DNA of 64,000 nucleotides from Mucor racemosus (Eukaryota > Mucoromycota > Mucoromycetes > Mucorales > Mucoraceae): NCBI GenBank assembly GCA_027405735.1, contig JAPEHQ010000001.1, positions 372,001 through 436,000 of the forward strand. The letters run 5' to 3'. The position numbers and the translations under genes were made by a program. Positions 24,266 through 36,585 of this stretch are shown in pieces; position 1 is the first letter of the stretch, and the number at the start of each line of letters is the position of its first letter. The notes beneath the pieces were generated by a model. That model had not been told where the DNA came from, did no database searches, and saw only the letters and a program-made list of their open reading frames with translations.

Positions 24266-26454
24266 TTAGAGTGGTACAATGGCTAATGGATTCTCAATGG
24301 AGTAGTTATTGAGTATCATGTCAGCCCAAACAAACGATTCAAAGCTAAATACATTTAAATCAAACACATCAGGATAAGCTTCATTGAAAGCAGGTATCAT
24401 GGATTCATACATTTCTTTCAATTCCGCTTGATCTTCTGTAATAGATGTTGCACTGCCACTAATTAATTATTAGGAGGATTTCCTTTTTGTATATTATAGG
24501 GGGATTTATTTACCTTTGTGATACTGTTACTCGATTCAAGAATTGTTTAAACTCACTGTCAGGATTTGAATTCTCTCTTATCAGGCACAACATCATAATA
24601 ATATCAGCTTCTTCTTCCAATTCAAAATTATCGGATATGATGGTAGCAAATTGAGCATCCTTATTTAATAAACGTTTGGTTGTTATGACAACGGTGTCCA
24701 AGGTAATAAATTCATTACCAGACAGCTCGATGTTTGATTGTTGGTAAAAAGAAGGATTTACGATACTCAAAAATGGTGCACAAGGAGCAATTCTGCCTTC
24801 TTTTTCTTCCTGGTACATTTTCTGGATCAAGTTGTATTTCATCTCCTCGACCTTCTTGATTGTGGCATTAAGAACATCTTCTTGGCCTATCATTATTATT
24901 AGTAAAAACTCTATTCTAAATACTGTGTGTATATTTACCTGCTCGATACATGAGAGCAAACTTTTGCCAATATGGGATATGTTCATTTTCTAATTGAACA
25001 GATTTCAATGCATGAAATTTACTTTTTAAAAGTGAAAGTGTCATGGAAATCATTGTAATTTCATTTCTGTAACCAACAAAATCTAGTAAATTGGCATCTG
25101 CACAAATGGCAAAATATTCAGTTTCTATGCTATTCATAACAAGAACTCGCATCAATTTGAAAAAGGATTCTGGCAAATTTTTTCTATGAAAATAAAATGT
25201 AAGGGGATCTGAATTACCAGATGAAACTTGACATTGCTTTAAAATATTAAGCTTGGTTTCTTGATTGGGATCTTGAGAGAAATTTGGTTTGATAGCAATA
25301 TGATCAAATTCGTTATACTAATTCAATGAAACAAATATTAGTAGTTGCAAATTTACGTAGAATTTCGATATTATATATATACCTCGAAACAAAATCCATA
25401 ACCAAGAAGCACTGTAAATTGATTAAAGTTAGCATGAATAACTACAAATTGATACTCTCCCCTTATCTTTCTGAATATAGCTCTTCAATAATACCCATCC
25501 ATCTCCCCTTCTCTCCCTCATCCTCCGTTTCCTTTTTAATCCTTACACTCTTCATTCGACTATAATATTTTAAAATGTCAATAAATACTCAAAAAATTGA
25601 TTGAAATCCCAGCTATTACCTTTGGTCCATAATTATTGAATATCTCATCGCCAGGATTGAATACTTGGCCAGCAACAAAAGATAATGATCCAGTATCAAC
25701 ATCGCCATTTCTGGACCAAGTGATCTTTGTATTGGGCTTATGATTTAATGCGTCAACAAGAGGAAACAGCACTTCGGATTGATCTGTGGATGTTGGATCA
25801 ATAAGCGTATATGGAAATGCTCTAGAAGAAAAAACACTATAACCCCACAAGAAATCCTCCCTGCCATTGAAGGAAAATGTCAACATCAAATTCATGCGTA
25901 AAAGAGGGGGGGTTTTTTTACCATGTAATATCATTTTTATCAATTTCTTCGGGTAAATGCTCCAATAACTTTTCAAAATCAAGAAACAAAGCAGCTTTGC
26001 GTTCTCTTGTAGCAGATTCCAGGTTTGTATTTTGAATAAATTTCATATCGTGTTCATCAAAGAACAATGGTGTTTTAATGATCTTTGGTAAAATGTTGAT
26101 ATATGGCCAATAAAATGAATCCTCTCCCAAATGTCTTTGCAAAAGCAAGTAAAGTGTTTGTACAATACGTCCAGAAAAAGAATCTAAATCAGGAAGAGCT
26201 TGACGAGCCATTTTCTCGGTAATACATAGCTTGAATGGCACTGTGGCAAAATTCTCGTTTTCTGCAACTACTTGAGTGGTGTAAACACAGCCAACGCCAT
26301 CAGTATCTATTACAATAATGCGTAAATCTTTTGTCTCTAAGATATGTATCCTGTTTATGGATAAAATACCGTTTTTGAATTCAATCTTTTTGAAGCTTCC
26401 GCCATTGTTTTTAATCCAATTCAAGTAGGATTCTACTGCTGTTTCTTCCATCAT
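24266..26454 (-). CDS. SET-domain protein lysine methyltransferase, Rubisco-LSMT/SETD type
   Basis: Seven exons (26454-25922, 25860-25620, 25559-25547, 25411-25383, 25317-24939, 24886-24514, 24458-24266) give 586 aa. Residues 178-263 carry the split-SET signature: SSRAFP, the PLVDALNHKPNT segment (Asn-His at about 217-218) and NNYGPKSNEELLLGYGF, where the catalytic-site Tyr lies. The SNEEL piece is encoded by a 13 nt microexon, which restores the family motif exactly. The C-terminal part corresponds to the LSMT substrate-binding domain. Relatives in fungi (Rkm family) methylate ribosomal or translation proteins; the substrate here is unknown. The first ATG (MMEET) was used; an upstream exon cannot be excluded because a CAG precedes the open frame. 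Confidence 0.83.
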
Positions 26455-27348
26455 TGAAATGTTGAAAATGTCAAACAAGCGTATCTGAAAAAAACACTAG
26501 CGTTAAATATCGTATCTAGGACTGGTAATTAATGCCTTTTGAATCAATTTTGATTTGTTCCTAAATGTACCCAAATAGTAATGTCTTAAGTTTAAAGGAT
26601 TCTCATGTAATTTCAACATTATTTTTTTACACATTCTTAATTAATTATTAATTTTTATTATGTCTAGCATACCATTGTATTTTTTATTTAGCGTTTGATT
26701 AAATATTTCTCATTGAAAACATGAATTTTAGTAAATGGAGATACTTCAAACCAGAGCGGCGATTTAAACCCATTTTGCTGCTCATAATGATCAAATACCT
26801 TGAACGATAGCAATTGAAAGTAGAGAACTCGTTCAAAATAATAAACATATCCTCAATTCATAATTGATAATAGCATTTTTTTTACTTTATATGAATATTT
26901 AGCCTAAAAAGTATCAAGTTTTAATATCAAGTCTAATAGAAACTATCAAAACTACAACTAAAAATGCTATTGAAAGACTTACATTTGATTCGAACAGCTA
27001 AAATGTACTTTCTATTTACCTCGATCAGTTATTTCATAAAGATCACTGACTTTGTTTATGCATACAATCAAAGAAAAAGGTTATAGAAACATTGAAAATA
27101 GCTTAAATACGATTGAAATGACATTTTATACATTTGATAAGAATCAACCGAGATACCAATACCAATTACAATGTTCTACAAGTGAAACTTTTCATGCCTC
27201 AATGTCATGATAAGTGTATCGGGGACTAAATACATAAAAAATTTTATGATGTTGGTTGGTAGTCAAGCAATAGAAAGCTATTTCTACTTCTTTATTTGAT
27301 AATAGACTTTTTATATGCTATATTTATTATAATTTTCTATACTAATAA
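26455..27348. promoter_or_regulatory. divergent intergenic region SET gene / PAN3
   Basis: About 0.9 kb of AT-rich sequence between two head-to-head genes, so it must contain both promoters. No repeat or RNA gene was recognised. Confidence 0.4.
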
Positions 27349-30216
27349 ATGCAAAAATCAAACAGTGGACAGATAGTTATTCCTTCAAAAGCTCCTTCCG
27401 TTATTCCCATCGTCGATCCTACTTCGGAAGGAGAAGCTACTGAAAAAACAACTAAAGTTGTATTGAAACCACCTCTAAAAGGTTAACTTTAACATATATA
27501 TATATATATATATAATTGTGATGCAGTATGCTGATTATTATTTATAGGAAGTATTAACGGGAAAAGACTTTGTAGAAATGTAATTATTCACGGTTACTGT
27601 AAATATGAAGGAAAAGGCTGCGAGTTTAATCATGATACGGTGTGTATTTTTTGTTTCATGAGTCATATATGTATACTTATTTTAATTCCTTCAGAATAAG
27701 CCTACTTCTCCTCAAGAAAGTCCTGAAAAGTGAGTTTATTATTATTATTATCTTAAGAAGTATAGTTTGAAATATTCATTTGATTAAATCAAACAACTAG
27801 TAAAAGCAAAAATCGCAACCTAGCAACTATTCCGTTTCAAGCTGTTTCGTCTGTGTCAGCAGATAGTGTCAACGCACCTGAATTCGTTCCTAGATTTGCA
27901 GTTGGTACTTGTTTACAACTTGATATTTTGCTATTTGATAGTTAATACATTTTCATTTCAGATTCCAGCACTGTTTCTACACCAACAACTAAAGGTATTG
28001 CAATTTTAACATGGGCATATCATATAGCGTTGGTGTTCTTATAAACTCGTTTAATGTAGAGACAGATGCAATCGATTTTGCCTCTTTAGATCCTTCTATT
28101 ACGTATGTTTATTGTTGTGATTTTCTAGTTTCTTACTTTTAACATCATTCAATAGAAACCAACAACAATCTTATCAGTCTGAGCAACCCAACGTATCATC
28201 TATTACTAATGGATTTTCTCAATTTGGATTATCAAATGATGTAAGAAAATAGATGTATATTTTTAAAAGCCTGATATTTATAAATGCGATTAGACAAATG
28301 GAAATACAACACCACAACAGCAGCAACCATTGCAACAACAGCAACAACAACCTCAATCACCTTCGCAAATGTTGGCAGGTCTTGGAATGGTGCCACCATC
28401 TCAAATGGATCCATACTTTTATATGAATCAGCAACCTGTGTATCCTAGACAACCAGTAAAGTATTATATTATAATGATAATCATAGCAACTAAATATCTA
28501 AATGTTTATAGTTGCAACATCATTTGTATTCAGCTCCTTTACCTCATGTCAGTAATTTGCCACCACATCAAAGAACTATTCAGTCCTTTTTCATTCCTGA
28601 TAATCTTCGAGAACAATTGACACAACGAAATGAAGCTCAGTTGATGACTACACCTGGTATTTACATAAAAAAGCATATACAAATGACAAATTACTAATGT
28701 AAACATATAGCTCGTGATTTGGGATTACCAACGGAGGTCCATGTTTATCACTCACTTTATCCTTTGGATGCACATGGAGAAAAATCAAGTTCATTTTACG
28801 GACATCCTTCATCTGTCTATAAAGCAACTTGTAGCGTAGATGGACGTACATATGCACTAGTTCGTATTGAAGGTTTTAGGTTGGTTAATGAGCTGGCTAT
28901 GCAAGTAGTTGAAGCATGGCGTCGCATTCGTCATTGTAACATTGTTTCAATTCGAGAAGCATTTACCACTCGAGCTTTTGGTGATTCATGTAAGCATTTC
29001 TTGACTCTTTTGCTTGCATTTTCTAATACTTTTTATTTTATTTTATTTTTATTTTTAGCATTGATTTTTGCTTATGATTATCATCCTTGTTCAACATCTA
29101 TATATTCAACTTATTTTACAGCACAAGGACAGGCAGCCTTGTATAATTCTCAACTTCAACAGCCAAATGGAAATCCACGTTTAATTCCTGAAACGACCAT
29201 TTGGAGTTATATTACTCAGATTGCATCTGCTTTAAAAGCAGTGCATGGATCAGGTTTGGCAGCTAGAGTGATTGATCCAAAGAAAATTTTGATTACCGGC
29301 AAAAATAGGTGATTTTACTTTTAGTTTGAAATACTCGATATGTATAATAACAGTAGTTGCAATTTAGAATTCGATTAAGTGGTGCTAGTATTTTGGATGT
29401 GTTGCAGTATGATGGAGTTTTGAATGTTGCTAGACAACAGCAAGAAGATCTCTTGTCTTTTGGCAAGCTCATCATTGCATTGGCTTGTAATTCGCTTCAA
29501 TCTTTCACTGATATTGCTCAATCTTTTGAATATATTGCAAGATTTTATTCACCAGATTTGAAAAATGTTATTTTGTATCTTCTCAGTAAGCCTTTACCTA
29601 CAAAGAACATTGATGAAGTGATTGTAATGATTGGTCCTCGTATTTTACATGAGATCAACTGCAGTCAATTGTAAGTATTTTGTCATTTCATTTGCGCATA
29701 TGCAAGTATTAATTTATTTATTATTTATTATTTAGCTATAACGATGAATTGGAAAGCGAATTGGCTAGAGAATTAGAAAACGGTCGACTTGTTCGACTTA
29801 TGGCTAAGATGGGATTCATTAATGAGAGACCCGAGTAAGTATTAAAAAAAGCAATTATGAATACAAAGGCTAAGCGCTTTATTTTCAACATAGATTCGAT
29901 ATGGATCCTGGGTGGTCAGAGACTGGCGATCGTTACTTGATCAAGCTTTTCCGAGACTATGTCTTTCATCAAGTGGACGAAAATGGTCGACCTGTAGTTG
30001 ACATGGTCCATGTATTGACTTGTCTTAATAAGGTAACTTTGAACTGTTTAATATAAAAAATAATTGGTTAATCATGATATATAGTTGGATGCAGGTGTAG
30101 AGGAAAAGATCATGTTGATGTCTAGAGACGAGCAATCTTGCCTTATTGTTAGTTTTAAGGAAATCAAAAACTGTATTATATCGGCTTTCACCGATTTAAC
30201 TTCAGGAAGAAAATAA
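27349..30216 (+). CDS. PAN3: PAN2-PAN3 deadenylation complex subunit PAN3
   Basis: Fifteen small exons, with junctions at 27481/27548, 27639/27695, 27729/27801, 27904/27962, 27994/28060, 28102/28156, 28240/28294, 28455/28512, 28656/28711, 28989/29059, 29308/29368, 29670/29736, 29834/29894 and 30032/30085, give 677 aa in frame. An N-terminal CCCH zinc finger has C53, C62, C69 and H73. A PAM2 motif ([11 protein letters not shown], about 109-119) would bind poly(A)-binding protein. A Gln-rich linker precedes the pseudokinase (from [12 protein letters not shown]), and a C-terminal knob domain contains [20 protein letters not shown]3 recruits the PAN2 nuclease to mRNA for poly(A) shortening in the cytoplasm. 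Confidence 0.95.
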
Positions 30217-30353
30217 CAAATAAGAATCACAAAAAAATTTGAAAAACAAATAAAAAGCCCTTCTTTTAAAAAAAAACTGTGAAAGTATGATATGCTCTGT
30301 CATTTGTAATAGTATCATAATTCATGATTAAATTAACAAAAGTTCACGATTTT

Positions 30354-30420
30354 CTTGCAATTTTTTGGAATCTGTTTGCTTGCAATTTTTTGGAATCTGT
30401 TTGCTTACAATTATTTGAAC
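30354..30420. repeat. 25 bp tandem repeat, 2.7 copies
   Basis: The unit starting CTTGCAATTTTTTGG is repeated twice exactly and a third time partially and diverged, 140 bp after the PAN3 stop codon. Confidence 0.85.
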
Positions 30421-30475
30421 CAGTATTGAAATCCGGTGTTTGTTTGAAAAATAGATGTATATAGAATATATTGCA

Positions 30476-30805
30476 CTATAACCTTGATTATACATGAAGA
30501 GGGCGATTGCTTATTAATTTCGATAGTTGTAACCATATATTATGTTGGTTTTAGATGATTTAGCGTTATTTCTAATTTGAAATGGTCTGCTGAGCTATAG
30601 AAACCACTCAAAAAGTAAGCGTTTCATCCCTACATGATCCACATTTTTGCCAACGATCGCTTTTTCAAAAAAAAATGCCGAACGGTCTCCGGATGCGGTT
30701 ATCTAATAATATTTTTAAGCTGTAAATTTTAGGAAAAAATCACCGGACAGTCCGGACGCGGCCGTTTAAATATCTCAAGCTGTGAGATGATACAAGGTTC
30801 GACTG
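30476..30805. mobile_element. possible pogo/mariner-like MITE
   Basis: The right end reads, in complement, TA-CAGTCGAACCTTGTA (30807 leftwards), followed by a GC-rich block (TCCGGACGCGGCCG near 30750) unlike its surroundings. A degenerate matching left end (CACTATAACCTTGAT) begins near 30476. The CAGT terminus beside TA resembles the MITE at 32658. The left end is weak. Confidence 0.4.
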
Positions 30806-31074
30806 TATAATTTATTACTCAAAAGCTTATGAAAATTGGCGTTTTCACAAAAATAATTGTCACTTTCATAAAAATGATTGGCCGAAAGGCAAAAATAACT
30901 AGCGGAAATTGAAAAAAAAATGCCACAAGCTCGATTCTTTTTATCATTTTGGCCAAGAATATCTGTCCATGCCAAGTAGTAATTAAATTAGGCGGTTATT
31001 AACTTACAATATTGTCCCTTTTTTTCTTAACTGAATTTTGTTATTTTTTTTCTACTACAAACATTTTCTAACAA

Positions 31075-31767
31075 TGAGCACATTTTTTTTATGAAAATGG
31101 ACAAGACAACATTTATAATGAGCAAGGAGAAATTGTTTACGATCCGATGGAGGATGTTCTTACACAAATTGATGATCCGAATGTAATTCTTGAAACAATT
31201 ACTAGCCAGAAAACATATTTAAGTGTTAAACGACCGGAGAAAACTGTTGAAGAGTCTCCTCCTAAAAAGCAACCGAAGACTAAAGTACCAGATTCGGATA
31301 GATCAAAGAAAAACTATAGCGACTTTACCAGAGTGACGTTTATAGATCGTATGATTGAAAAGCCTGAAGAACGTAGGTTGGTGGCCAAGGTTGCAAATGA
31401 CCTAAATATCAATTATCGCACTGCGTTAAGATGGTGGAATAGCTATAAAGATACAGAGGGGATCCCATCATATAAGAAATCCGAAGAAAACAGTGGCCCT
31501 AAAAGCTCGCTCACTACTAAACATAACGAGTATCTACAGGGTCTATTGGATAATAATCCTCAACTATTTTCGGATGATATTATGAAAAGTTTGACTGAAC
31601 AATTTGAAGGCTTCATTATCTCAATGTCGCAACTAAATAATTATTTACGTAATACAATGCTCATCATTATCAAGAAACCATTGTTTGAACCTGAAATAAG
31701 AACATCACCAGCTGGTCTTTTCGCAACAATACTGTGTGATATAAAGATCTCAAATGGTGCCATTTAG
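31075..31767 (+). pseudogene. Tc1/mariner-like transposase, N-terminal part, frameshifted and truncated
   Basis: The open frame from 31147 has a basic HTH/homeodomain-like region (VANDLNINYRTALRWWNSY) and a second winged-helix-like segment (TEQFEGFIISMSQLNNYLRN), as in mucoralean DDE transposases of the Tc1/mariner group. The frame continues upstream of 31147 but hits a T run at 31084-31091, where one extra base separates it from an ATG at 31075. The catalytic DDE domain is missing: the frame ends shortly after KKPLFEPEIRTSPAGL. It is inactive. Confidence 0.6.
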
Positions 31768-31802
31768 AATCTGTACTAATGAATGATGCATATAAAGCCT
31801 AC

Positions 31803-32362
31803 TTACAATATTTCATGAATATTGGCGTTAATAAATAAACCAGAAGACCTTGCTTCATGATATGATTTTAATTGAAGCCTCTTGAAGATATTGCTAAAGT
31901 CGTGACCATTCTTCAGTATATGTGGTGAGGCAGTATTAGAAAGTAAGGCTTGCTCGAATTCAGGGGCATCTTCATCATTAAGTTTATATGCAATTTCATT
32001 CACTGTTTCATCTTCTTCATCACTCATACAAGAGCTTTCTACTTCTTCACTGGATTGTTCACTTTCATTCTCTTTTATCTCTTTCTCTTTTGTCGCATTT
32101 TTATTCTATTAGAAAAAAAAATTAACATAAACCGGATTTTAAGGGAGCCTTATTCAATAAATACCTCTAGTCGTTTTCTAATCTTTCATCCACTAGCCTT
32201 AATAGATGCACCTAAAGTTTTATTTCCTTCGATTTTGACTGTATCGTCTAGCTTAGAAGATGACCACAGTTTTTCAAGATCCACCTTTAAGCCTGGACCT
32301 CGTTTTCTCTTGGGATGCTTGGAAAAGTACGCAATCCTCATTTGTTTCTCAAGATTAGCCTT
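31803..32362 (-). pseudogene. degenerate acidic-protein gene fragment, cut by an LTR
   Basis: Minus-strand exon 32362-32165 (KANLEKQMRIAYFSKHPKRK...) contains an in-frame TGA at 32188-32186. An apparent intron (32164-32106) then leads to an acidic exon (32105-31803; SEQSSEEVESSCMSDEEDE). At 32362 the fragment meets the solo LTR F1, and the open frame resumes briefly on the far side of that LTR with a compatible phase. The family was not recognised; it may be part of the adjacent transposon or a host gene. Confidence 0.4.
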
Positions 32363-32536
32363 TGCAGTAAAATATGGGTGTAAAAAGCGATAAAGAATTC
32401 TGTTAAAATCCTTCTTTATTAAAATATGGATAATGTACAATAAAATGGTTATTCTACGTCTCTATTTATATTATTTGGTAATTATTTACTATCTTGCAAT
32501 TGCATTGCAATTGTCAACGATTCCATTAATTTTGAG

Positions 32537-33354
32537 TGCTACAAAAATAGTAATTAAACAAAAAAAGCGTTGCGACTACAATTATAACTCTTTGATATTT
32601 ATTTAAGATATAAAGTAAAAGCAAAGGTTTATGGATTACCATAGCCTTTGTGATATACAGTCGTGATTCGATTTAGTGGACTCATAAATAACGGATTTTC
32701 GATTTAATGGATAGTTTGAAATCTCCCGTTTTTTTTTTAATAATTTTACTGCCTAAATCCACTGAATCGATTCAGTGGATAGTGGACAATTTCGTTTCTA
32801 CCAGTCCACTATATTAGTAAAATATAAATACTATTGGATAAAACTGTATTTAGCCGGCAATAGTTTGATCTGGTAGCCATGAAATTAGAAGAAATATGGA
32901 GAGTAACTAAATCACGTGCCTAATTTACCTCAGTCTTTTATTAAATTTCTTGTTATCCACTGTTCAATTCAGTTGCTCGAATATGAAAAGTTTTTATTAA
33001 AAATACTGTTTAATACTATAAACTAATAACGCCTTTTTATTCTCATTTTTTGATCCAGCATTACGGAAAATGATTTATTCGATTTAGTGGAAAATTCGAT
33101 TTAGTGGACACTTTTCTCCCTCCCAACGATTCCACTAAATCGAATCACGACTGTATATACTATTTTCTAAGTCTATTAATAATACAGTAATAAGATCTTG
33201 AAGCAAGATCTTCATGGTTTAGTTTCTAGTTTGGAAGTACCAGTGGTACAATTTGACATTTTAAAGTTTTGTGTGATTTAAAGTTATTAGATCTTAGATG
33301 TTGACTAAGATCAATTTAATTACTAAACAAACTTGCTATATGTAGTTTACTACA
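32537..33354. repeat. solo LTR, family E (copy 1), inserted in LTR F
   Basis: It starts TGCTACAAAAATAG and ends TTTACTACA, with TTGAG on both sides (32532-32536 and 33355-33359). The empty site is seen in LTR F copy 2, which reads straight through a single TTGAG (near 40358). It is itself interrupted by the MITE 32658-33153. A related copy without the MITE is at 35266-35751. Confidence 0.88.
32658..33153. mobile_element. pogo/Tigger-like MITE with TA duplication
   Basis: A 496 bp element whose ends are inverted repeats starting CAGTCGTGATTCGATTTAG, flanked by TA (32656-32657 and 33154-33155). The motif CGATTTAGTGG recurs inside both ends. There is no coding capacity. The equivalent position in LTR E copy 2 (near 35551) lacks the element, confirming it as an insertion. 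Confidence 0.88.
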
Positions 33355-33668
33355 TTGAGTATAAATGTTGGGTTGTTCGGTTATTAATTTGGTGGATCAA
33401 GAACGGTGTTTTAAATATAGTTTGTCAATCATGCTTTCAGAACAGCCCTTACTTGTTCTACTTGATAAGCATGTACTTTTTGTATCTTTTATTTGGGATA
33501 TCCCACATTACTTTAGTATTTTAGCATCTCTTATTTGATTATTATACCCTTGCTGTCTTTGTGCAATTGTCTATTTACTATATAGTCTTATCTTTGATAG
33601 CATGGTTTCAAATGAGATGACATTTAATTTAGGTCTTTTATGATGGGAATCTAGCTTAGTTCACTTCA

Positions 33669-35265
33669 GTCTTGGCGTCGCTAATTTTGTCAAATTATCC
33701 AATATATGAGGAAACAAGACTTTGGTGGTCTAAGACAAAGGCTGCCAGGGAAGGAGTCTTATAACCATTTATATAAGTTTCTATTGCTGCGAGTTGGGTA
33801 TTTTTTAATTATCATAGCAGCAAGATTAGGTTTTTTTTTAAAAAAAAAATACCCTTTGATAGATTAGACAAATAGGCTTTTTTTCACTTAAACAAGGTGT
33901 GATGAAACAAATCTTTTTGAAGATAGCAGTACGTCAGAAGAGGGCTTTTTTTTTTAAGAGTTATCCAAATTGTTAAAACTACAAAAAGAAAAAACAAAAC
34001 AAAACAGGATTTACAATTATGAGGTTTAATGGTCCAAAAATTATCCAAAAAAACAAATCACCCTTGAAACTTTAATATACAATAAAACATAAAGCATTAA
34101 AAAACAAGAAGACTTTGCTTAGTAGCTTTTAAGTGCAAGCTTATTATAACCTTGAGATATTTCGCATATTAGGTTGAGTTTTTAAGCGGGATAAAAGCAA
34201 GTGTTTCAGTTTTGAAGCCCTTATACTCGCTGAGGAATCAACATGAATAGAAATAAGTCTTTTGTCAATATTCTGTAGCATCTCAAATATAGCCCTACAT
34301 TTTTTATTTCCTGATTATCTATTGAAATGGGGGCACGCTCCGATTTTGAATATCACCATATAAAATTGTAGAATCACATATGCACAGTTGACTGAGCTTC
34401 AATTCAAAAAAGTGTTCAAATGGAAAAAAAATCCAAAAAAATCCTTGTATGTTTAATTACTCACAAAAATGCATAGTAAGTTGAACTAGCGTATTAAATG
34501 TTTTAGGTTCAGTTTCTAATTCTGAATCGATCTGTGTAGGTTTTAGAAATATTTTTCTCATAAAATTTCTAGTAAATTTAGTGTCAAATTTTAACGGTTT
34601 TTAATCAAAAAGTACCCTTCATTCAAATGTAACACTAAAATATTTTATTTTCACATTATGCGCAACAAAATTATCTACAGAATGAGTATTTATACGTAGC
34701 TGCAGCCCTATTTTTCGTGGGGATTTTAATTTTTTTTGATCATTTTTTTTGGTCGGCGAAAATTCACCCTTGTATATCCTCGTCCGAAATTGATCCTTTT
34801 TTGAATTACCAAAAATTAATCATTCAATCTCAATTTTCTCGACCAAAAATCAATATTTTTTGACGAGGTAAAATTCGTTAGATAAATGCTAATGAGTACT
34901 ATCCTATGGCTTTAGCTTTGCATACCTGTCATCCCTTCATGGATTTCTATAACAGAAAAAGTGCTCTCGCAAAATTTATAAAAAAAATAAAAAAGTCTCC
35001 ACAACGATCTAAAAACTAGATATCCTGATAGAGAATGAAAAATAACGTAGACTTTACTTAATAGCCATCATTGCAATACCTTAGTATCTTCTCGACTTAT
35101 TTTCATTTCAAATGCGCTTTCTCAATTTTAAGCTGGCCATTTCTGCATCATTCAAATTTATGAAACAATCACTATAGTAACCATCCTTGCTTCATTTAAT
35201 AAAATTTGTAGCCTGTACAATGTTGAATAGGATGACAATTGGAATATTTGTTTTGTTAAAAGGAA
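33669..35265. other. repeat-derived AT-rich region
   Basis: No gene was seen. The section 34420-34760 is a diverged copy of the ~1 kb repeat J. 34320-34900 also shares phrases (CGCTCCGATTTTGA and the ATCAATATTTTTTGA-like stretch) with 53690-54290, suggesting another old dispersed family. Confidence 0.45.
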
Positions 35266-35751
35266 TGGATACAAAAATGAACGTATAATACTACTATGGA
35301 TAAGGTTTAGGCATCGTTTGGAACCCTAAGGATGTTGTACAAAAGAAAAAAATACATACGCTCTTTATCTTTTAGCTTTTTAATTGTGAGGTTGACTCCT
35401 ATCAACATGGGATATTGAACATGTTTGAATATGCGGCAAAGACGTATAAAAAGCAACGTGGAAATACAAATATAACTATTCTAAGTTTTTCAAAGATGAT
35501 CTAAAAATAAAGCAAAGGATTACAGATTACCATCATCTTTTGGATACGTATACTATTTGCTAACTTATATTAATAATTAGTAATAAGATCTTGAAACAAG
35601 ATCTTGGTGGTTTGGTTCCTACTAGTTTGGAAGCACCAGTAGTACAATTTGACAATTTAGTGTTTTTGTGATTTAATATTCCTACATCTTTAGATGATAT
35701 CTAAGGTAACCCCTGACTACTAAATAAGCTTGGTATGTGTAGTTTACTACA
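35266..35751. repeat. LTR, family E (copy 2)
   Basis: It matches LTR E copy 1 (MITE removed) from the TGGATACAAAAATG start to the TTTACTACA end, with extra sequence that copy 1 lacks. A TATAAAAAG box lies near 35448. A clear 5 bp duplication was not resolved because similar GAATGGATA occurs at both ends. Confidence 0.65.
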
Positions 35752-36140
35752 GAATGGATAGAATCCATGTAAACACGATTTTTATGTTGATCATTTTAAA
35801 GGAAAGAAGATATATTCAAAGATGAGTGTGATAAAAGAAGGATTCTTAAAATGTGTTGATGATGATTTATGATGAGTGTGAAAATGCAAGAACAACGTAA
35901 AAAATTGACCACAGGGAAAGCACAGAGGCTTTATAGCTTTATAATAATACCAAATCTTTATTAAAATGATTTAAATGCGAAATAGTGTTGACAAAAGAAA
36001 GTGTACCAAAGAAATTTTGGATCTCTATAAATACAGCTCCAACAGGGATACACACTTACTGGCATTGAGCGGACAAAATCTTGTGATTTAACTAGGATTG
36101 GCAACGAGTCGAGCTGGCTCGATAAAATTTGATCGAGTTT

Positions 36141-36390
36141 TACTCGAGTCGAGTCGAGTCGAGTCGAGTTTTTCAGTCTCCTGAAACTCGAGAGCTCGAG
36201 GAAGGCTCGAACAAAACTCGGCAACTCGAGAAAAACTCGACAACTCGAGAAAAACTCGACAACTCGAGAAAGACTCGACAACTCGCATAAAGCTCGACAA
36301 CTCGAGCAAAACTCGACAACTCGAGTTAAACTCGACAACTCGAGAATAACTCGACAACTCGCATAAAGCTCGATTAAACTCGCATGAAAT
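36141..36390. repeat. 19 bp CTCGA minisatellite, left array
   Basis: A (GAGTC)n run at about 36143-36171 is followed by about ten units of roughly ACTCGACAACTCGAGAAAA. The reading frames it opens on the minus strand are artefacts of the repeat. It lies inside the hAT left terminus and 200 bp from the transposase stop. Confidence 0.85.
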
Positions 36391-36585
36391 GCTCAATAAA
36401 ACCCCCTTGAGATCAAAAACTAGTAAACGAATTATGCTTCATAAAATGTACCTTCAAATTGTTTTTTGTTGTATTATATATTTTTTATTAGTCAAAATAT
36501 TTGTGTTTAAAAAGAAGAACACCATCAATCAATTATTATTTATATAAAAAGAAAAAAAAAACTATGAATCAATTATAAAATAAAA

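Larger units (their letters stand above)
32363..33668. repeat. solo LTR, family F (copy 1), outer layer of a three-level nest
   Basis: 32363-32536 joined to 33360-33668 matches the uninterrupted copy 40189-40671 along its whole length. It begins TGCAGT, ends TTCACTTCA, and has flanks GCCTT (32358-32362) and GTCTT (33669-33673), a target duplication with one mismatch. Family E LTR 32537-33354 is inserted in it. Confidence 0.8.

Noticed and set aside
35961..36396. Open frames encoding Ser/Val/Phe-rich repeats on the minus strand
   Set aside because: They exist only because the 19 bp CTCGA repeat unit lacks stops in these frames; the real feature is the minisatellite.
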